Source of the DNA: CAZUMW01 sp964621615
GTDB taxonomy: Bacteria > Desulfobacterota > WTBG01 > CAIYCZ01 > CAIRTM01
DNA: 64,000 nucleotides
NCBI GenBank assembly: GCA_964621615.1
Contig: CAZUMW010000009.1
Location: forward strand, 1-64,000
Direction of reading: 5' to 3'
A model generated the notes under the pieces. It was given only the letters and a program-made list of their open reading frames with translations, was not told the origin of the DNA and made no database searches. Numbering within the stretch: position 1 is the first letter of the stretch; every line of letters starts with the position of its first letter. This document shows positions 59,941 to 64,000 of the stretch, one piece after another. Made by a program: the position numbers and the translations under genes.

Positions 59941-59987
59941 TCTGTTGTAATTCAGATTTGTCAATCCCATGAAAACAGGAATCCAGT

Positions 59988-61211
59988 ATGAACACCAATG
60001 CTGACCGAATAAGCCCGCGCGAGCGGCGGGTGCTGCTGGCGACCTGCTTTACACACTTCATGAGCCATGTAAATGTGCTTGCCTTTCCTGCGCTTGTCCT
60101 GCCGCTTTCCCGAAGCCTGGATATGGAGATTAGCGGTGTGATGGATCTTTCTTTTTTGATGTACCTGCTGTACGGGCTTTCGGCGATTATGTGGGGTGCT
60201 GCGGCAGACCGGTGGAGCGCCTCTTCGCTGCTTCGCCTGTTCCCGGCCGGCTGTGCGCTGAGCTGCTTTGCTGCGGCATGGGCGATCGGCTCGCCCCGCC
60301 AGCTGAGCATCTGCCTTGCAGCGCTGGGCTTTTTTTCCGGCATCTATCATCCGGTGGGGCTGGGATACATTTCTCAAACCATTCGCCGCGTAAGCCGGGG
60401 GTTTGCCTGGAACGGTATTTTCGGCAATCTCGGCGTTGCGCTTGCCCCGCTTGCAGCCGGTGCGCTGGTATGGCTGCACGGCCCCGCGGCCTGCTATGTT
60501 TTCCTTGGTTCGGTCAACCTGCTGGGGCTCTTTTTCGTGCGCGGCCTTCGTGATCCCGGTACCGGTATGCACGAAGACGAACCGGTGCCGGCGCCGTCTT
60601 CCGGGCATTTGAAGGGATTCGTTATTCTGCTGGGGATTATGATGCTGGGCGGTATCGTGTACCGGGGGGCGACGCTTGTGCTGCCCGCCTTTGTCGAGCT
60701 GAGAAGCATGTCCGCCGTTCGATCCCTTTTTTCATTTGACGGGACGGCCGAGTCCGTAACCTTTATCGCCACGGTCATTGCCTCAGTGATTTATCTGTTC
60801 GGGATTCTCGGCCAGTATTCCGGCGGGCGCGTTGCCGAGCGCTATGATCTCAGGTACTGCTATCTGTGCTTTCATCTCGTGCCCGCCTGTGCAGCTTTCT
60901 GCATCTCGGCTGCATATGGGTTCCCGCTTGTGGGCTGCGCGGCTGTGTACTTTTTCTTTCTTCTGGGGATGCAGCCTATTGAGAACACGCTGGTTGCCCG
61001 GCTTGCATCCGATGCTTTTCGGCACTCAGCCTATGGGGCAAAATTTGTGCTGACATTCGGCGTCGGCTCCCTGTCCGTGAAAATGATTTCAGTCATAGAG
61101 CACCGCTATGGTATGGCGCCCGTGTTTGTAATGCTCGGCGCGGTTTCCTGCCTGCTTGTCATGGGAATCCTGCTTTTGATTTCACGGACCCGCCCTCAGA
61201 TGTCGTCCTGA
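59988..61211 (+). CDS. Major facilitator superfamily transporter
   Basis: The 407-residue protein has ~11-12 hydrophobic spans. The loop between spans 2 and 3 is MWGAAADRWSASSLLR, resembling the MFS DRxGRR signature in degenerate form. GIYHPVGLGYISQTIRRVSRG resembles the fosmidomycin-resistance/Fsr-like subfamily. It moves a small solute across the inner membrane using an ion gradient; the substrate is unknown. It is a single gene followed by a miniature element. Confidence 0.9.
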   Translation: MNTNADRISPRERRVLLATCFTHFMSHVNVLAFPALVLPLSRSLDMEISGVMDLSFLMYLLYGLSAIMWGAAADRWSASSLLRLFPAGCALSCFAAAWAIGSPRQLSICLAALGFFSGIYHPVGLGYISQTIRRVSRGFAWNGIFGNLGVALAPLAAGALVWLHGPAACYVFLGSVNLLGLFFVRGLRDPGTGMHEDEPVPAPSSGHLKGFVILLGIMMLGGIVYRGATLVLPAFVELRSMSAVRSLFSFDGTAESVTFIATVIASVIYLFGILGQYSGGRVAERYDLRYCYLCFHLVPACAAFCISAAYGFPLVGCAAVYFFFLLGMQPIENTLVARLASDAFRHSAYGAKFVLTFGVGSLSVKMISVIEHRYGMAPVFVMLGAVSCLLVMGILLLISRTRPQMSS

Positions 61212-61269
61212 TTTCCCGAACGCCTCTGAAGAAAGTTGGAAAAAATATTTTTTACATTTGAATTGATAT

Positions 61270-61372
61270 CAAACGTGTCCACAATACATTAAAGCAATAA
61301 ACAACAGCCGGTTGCGGGGGCTTTGCAGAGCCCCGCCCGAACCGGCTTCGTTACATTATTTTGGACACCGGT
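61270..61372 (+). mobile_element. Miniature inverted-repeat element, copy 3 (complete, 103 bp, with 10-bp target duplication)
   Basis: It begins CAAACGTGTCCACAATA and ends TTTTGGACACCGGT, with the same GC-rich hairpin core as the other copies. It is flanked by the exact direct repeat gaattgatat (61260-61269 and 61373-61382). It has no coding capacity. It separates the MFS gene from the AT-rich kinase gene. Confidence 0.92.
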
Positions 61373-61497
61373 GAATTGATATAGATTGTTTGTTGCCTAT
61401 GCAATGATAATATTGAAATTTTTTATTTTTTATATTATTGGTGTTAATTGATAAACAATCGTGAAAAACGTTCGTATTTTTCAGACTGATATGTCGT

Positions 61498-62079
61498 ATG
61501 AATTTATCTGTACGGATCTCCAGTGCAAATGATGTGCCCTGCATAATTAAAGATTATGGTCATTTAAATATTCTTTTCAGGATGACCTACGGCAGGTATG
61601 TGCTTAAACGGGAATATTATGCCTACAAAAAACTTTCAGGGCTTGAAGGTATAACAGAGTGTCTTGGTTTCAAACGGCCCGGTGCGCTTGCCTTCAAACC
61701 CATTCCCGGAAAAACGCTCAGCCGTTTTAAACGGGGTGAGGTGGCGCCCGTTGTATTTGAACGGCTTGAATCACTGCTTGCGAATATCCATTCCAGGGGT
61801 GTTGCTCACGGTGATATTCACCGGTCAAATATAATGATTGCCGAGAACGGCAGGGTCTATATTATCGACTTTGCCTCTGCGGTTACTTCCGGTGACCCGG
61901 AGAATCCACATTTTTTATTCACGATTTTCAGGATGCTCGATATAAATGCCCTGAAACGTATAAAATCACGATATCTTATGCAGCATTGCCCGAAGCCGGA
62001 GGGGTTCATTGGCAAGTGTTACCGTATTGCACGGCGAATCAAATCAAAAACAAAAAAAATAAAGCGGCTTTTATTCTGA
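61498..62079 (+). CDS. Small RIO/Kdo-kinase-like protein kinase-fold protein
   Basis: In 193 residues it has a Lys/Glu pair (YVLKREYYAYKKL), a catalytic loop (VAHGDIHRSNIMI) with Asp and Asn, and a metal-binding Asp (YIIDFASAV). Then comes a Lys/Arg-rich tail (RIARRIKSKTKKIKRL). This is the minimal layout of sugar or RIO-type kinases, without a visible membrane span. The G-loop is short. The gene is AT-richer than most of the window and follows the miniature element, so it may have been acquired. It lies 39 bases before the methyltransferase gene. Confidence 0.75.
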   Translation: MNLSVRISSANDVPCIIKDYGHLNILFRMTYGRYVLKREYYAYKKLSGLEGITECLGFKRPGALAFKPIPGKTLSRFKRGEVAPVVFERLESLLANIHSRGVAHGDIHRSNIMIAENGRVYIIDFASAVTSGDPENPHFLFTIFRMLDINALKRIKSRYLMQHCPKPEGFIGKCYRIARRIKSKTKKIKRLLF

Positions 62080-62118
62080 ATTTCATAGTTTGGATATTTT
62101 TCCTCAGGAGGCTATGGG

Positions 62119-62694
62119 ATGCTGCCTGGTATAGCTAAAAAAGTCAATACAATTTTCAACAACAAAACAGTAAGAAAAGTGCTGTTAAAGTGTCGTTACC
62201 CCCTGTTTTTTGCCTTTGCGCTCCTTACGCTTGGCTACATAAAACGTGAATGGTTTATACCTGCTGTTTTGGTTTCTTTCACTGGCACATGTATTCAGTG
62301 CTGGTGTTTCGCTACCCTGGAGAAAAACAAGATCATTTGCTGGAAAGGGCCGTATCTGCTGGTGAGAAACCCAATGTACATCGGCCGCTATTTTATCATT
62401 TTCGGGTTTTTGCTACTGCTCGGCAATATATGGATTTTGATACTGTTTGCAATACTCTATTACTTTTATATGGTTAACCGTGTGCAGCGGGAAGAGAACA
62501 AATTGAAAAGTATTTTCGGCGAAGCCTATGAAGAGTACTGCAATAAGGTTAACCGCTTTATGCCTTCTTTGAAAAATTACGACCACACGCAGTTTTTTCA
62601 GTTTTGCCTTACAACCTTCCTGCGCAACAACGGGCACTGGAATTTTACGTTGGTCCTTGCGGCACTTCTCAGCGCCTTTATCATAGTGAAATAA
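62119..62694 (+). CDS. Isoprenylcysteine carboxyl methyltransferase-family (ICMT/PEMT-like) membrane methyltransferase
   Basis: It has ~4 hydrophobic spans. The C-terminal motif GPYLLVRNPMYIGRYFIIFG and the late EENKLKSIFGEAYEEYCNKVNRFMP are the SAM-binding/membrane signature of the family, which methylates lipids or prenylated Cys. In bacteria the substrate is usually unknown. It lies next to the small kinase gene, and the two may form an operon acquired together. GGAGG 9 bases upstream supports the start at 62119. Confidence 0.85.
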   Translation: MLPGIAKKVNTIFNNKTVRKVLLKCRYPLFFAFALLTLGYIKREWFIPAVLVSFTGTCIQCWCFATLEKNKIICWKGPYLLVRNPMYIGRYFIIFGFLLLLGNIWILILFAILYYFYMVNRVQREENKLKSIFGEAYEEYCNKVNRFMPSLKNYDHTQFFQFCLTTFLRNNGHWNFTLVLAALLSAFIIVK

Positions 62695-63060
62695 TATGTT
62701 CTCATAGATAGTCATGGCAGCAGGCGCGGGCCTTTTGTTGCTGGTGGCCGGTTTGCGAACAGCTGTTTTCTGACAGGCAGGAGCGCGGCGCATATCCATC
62801 GCAATATAGTGGTATTATTCATGTTGTCCATCAGCTTTTTTTTGTGCTTTTACCTTCTGAAAACCTCAAAAGAAGAATCGCGTCAGCCGCTTTGATCTTT
62901 TCGCCCCAGTTTGCAACAGCGATCCAGATCACAAAAATGTTCTCACCTTCAGGTTTTGATTTACAATAAAGGAATCCGTACAGGGTGCGCTTCCCAACCT
63001 GTTATGAATGTGCTATTTAGTAAAATAAATTCAATCTCACCACAGCACCTGTAATAACAC
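62695..63060. other. Gene-free stretch with a possible coding remnant
   Basis: On the minus strand, ~62840-63002 reads as an uninterrupted frame of ~55 codons without a proper start (TAA just upstream), with protein-like text (GKRTLYGFLYCKSKPEGEN...). It could be the decayed tail of an unknown gene. Nothing else is recognisable. Confidence 0.35.
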
Positions 63061-64000
63061 ATGAAATGGTACCGCTCGCTTCGAACAAAGCTGACCCTGA
63101 TACTTATGGCGGCAAGCCTTGCAGCCACCTGTGTTACATCGGTCGCGTTTGTTGCGCTTGAGCTCTACACCCGCCGAAGCCTCCTTGTCGATGATATTAC
63201 CGCCCAGGCCGAGCTGCTTGCCCGCAATTGCCAGGCAGCCCTTGCATTCAGGGTTCCTGAGGATGCCGATGCGATCCTGAACTCTCTGAAAAGCAAGACC
63301 GATATTGCATATGCCTGCATATTTGACGCTGAGGGTGATGTGTTTGCCCAATACCGTCATCCCCGTGCACAAGAGCGCGCTTTTCTGCACGAGTCGGCTG
63401 ACGAGCGCCATGTCATCCGTGACAGGACCATGCACGTATACCGTGACATTTATCTGGATGAGAAGCCGGTCGGGGCGGTGTATATACAGGCTGACATGAA
63501 GCGCATATATTCGGCGCTTCGCCGCGATATGGCCCTGCTCGGGCTTGTGCTGCTGCTGGGAGCGCTTGTCGCCTTTGTGCTTTCGGCGCGGCTGCAGCGG
63601 CTTGTTTCGAAACCGGTTCTTGCCCTGGCAGAGACAGCCGGGGCTGTTTCGCATAACAATGATTACTCGGTGCGGGCCGAAAAGAAAAGCGGCGATGAAA
63701 TCGGCGTATTGATCGATGCCTTCAACACAATGCTCAACCGCATTCAGGAGCACGAGGTCGCCCTGAACGCCAGCACCGAGCGATTCCGGTCCCTGGTTGA
63801 GACGACAAGCGACTGGATATGGGAAACCGATGCAAAGGGCTATTATACATATGCGAGCCCGGCGATACAGCCCATTCTCGGCTATCGGCCCGAGGACATT
63901 ATCGGCAGGCGGCTGTCTGATTTTATGCCTGAATACGAGTCAGCGCATGCGGGGCGGTCCATGCGCCGCAGGATGAAATCCTGTAAGCCGATTGTTATGT
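63061..64000 (+). CDS. Sensor histidine kinase-type protein, N-terminal part (cut by window end)
   Basis: The frame is open from the ATG at 63061 to the last base (313 codons). It has TM1 (~10-34), a ~120-residue periplasmic CHASE8-like sensor (DDITAQAELLARNCQAALAF; KTDIAYACIFDAEGDVFAQY), TM2 (~157-176), HAMP (~177-230, AEKKSGDEIGVLIDAFNTML) and the start of a PAS domain (RFRSLVETTSDWIWETDAKG). The front end closely resembles the hybrid kinase at 16176-19235. The kinase part is presumably downstream. No ribosome site is clear ahead of the ATG. Confidence 0.88.
   Translation, partial: MKWYRSLRTKLTLILMAASLAATCVTSVAFVALELYTRRSLLVDDITAQAELLARNCQAALAFRVPEDADAILNSLKSKTDIAYACIFDAEGDVFAQYRHPRAQERAFLHESADERHVIRDRTMHVYRDIYLDEKPVGAVYIQADMKRIYSALRRDMALLGLVLLLGALVAFVLSARLQRLVSKPVLALAETAGAVSHNNDYSVRAEKKSGDEIGVLIDAFNTMLNRIQEHEVALNASTERFRSLVETTSDWIWETDAKGYYTYASPAIQPILGYRPEDIIGRRLSDFMPEYESAHAGRSMRRRMKSCKPIVM

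Noticed and set aside
62840..63002. Minus-strand coding-like stretch before the final sensor kinase
   Set aside because: No start codon, a stop immediately upstream and no family recognised; kept only as a possible remnant.

Overview
This 64 kb window is chromosomal DNA from a Gram-negative (diderm) bacterium. Diderm features include an RND efflux pump with adaptor, many lipoproteins, a FadL-type outer-membrane barrel, and sugar/LPS-kinase-like (WaaP fold) proteins. Most genes are GC-rich. The domain repertoire recalls Deltaproteobacteria/Desulfobacterota or PVC-type bacteria: eukaryotic-like Ser/Thr kinase with a sulfatase-modifying-factor domain, PP2C, FHA, DUF2723 transferase, a Gld-type ABC transporter with DUF4340, and Cys-rich repeats of the type seen in deltaproteobacterial surface proteins. 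No rRNA or marker gene settles the placement, so taxonomy is an inference.

Layout. 1-2.3 kb: a miniature transposon copy and a phospholipase D/VTT membrane protein. 2.5-8.7 kb: a nested integration region at the 3' end of a tRNA-Pro(UGG) gene. Three copies of the tRNA tail delimit a HicAB cassette and a second segment with a PIN toxin unit plus a SWIM/SNF2 helicase pair. 8.7-14 kb: an RND pump operon ending in rdgB, with a consensus promoter and a palindromic operator. 14-21.4 kb: hypothetical proteins, a large hybrid histidine kinase and a DUF2723 membrane transferase. 21.4-28.8 kb: a phosphorylation-signalling cluster (FHA, PP2C, kinase-FGE fusion, TPR protein) next to two orphan flagellar-rod-like genes. 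28.9-34 kb: hydrolase, DUF4340, Gld-type ABC transporter. 34-43.4 kb: a mixed region with a 5'-nucleotidase-like lipoprotein, TPM, nucleotidyltransferase, LemA, a tandem double kinase, glycosyltransferase, a trpB2 pseudogene and a GNAT. 43.6-45.5 kb: one self-contained secreted beta-propeller/Cys-rich protein gene with promoter, dyad and terminator. 45.7-49.2 kb: pgi and recJ.

49.4-59.7 kb is the most unusual segment. A sigma factor and a zinc-binding anti-sigma factor are followed 2 nt later by a 1099-residue protein. It joins a class III adenylate cyclase with all catalytic residues, a CHAT (caspase-like) protease with His/Cys, one membrane span, TPRs and a FlgO/CsgG-like periplasmic tail. 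The next gene encodes a lipoprotein ending in the same tail module, followed by a FadL-like porin, an SGNH hydrolase and a ChaN-like lipoprotein. I propose that this is an envelope-to-cytoplasm signalling system using cAMP and proteolysis; this is inference.

60-64 kb: an MFS transporter, a third miniature transposon copy with a clear 10-bp target duplication, an AT-rich islet (small kinase plus isoprenylcysteine-type methyltransferase), and a sensor kinase cut off by the window end. Mobile content is light: three miniature elements, the tRNA-linked cassettes, and an interrupted dispersed repeat near 59.8 kb. No transposase, integrase, phage gene or CRISPR array was seen.
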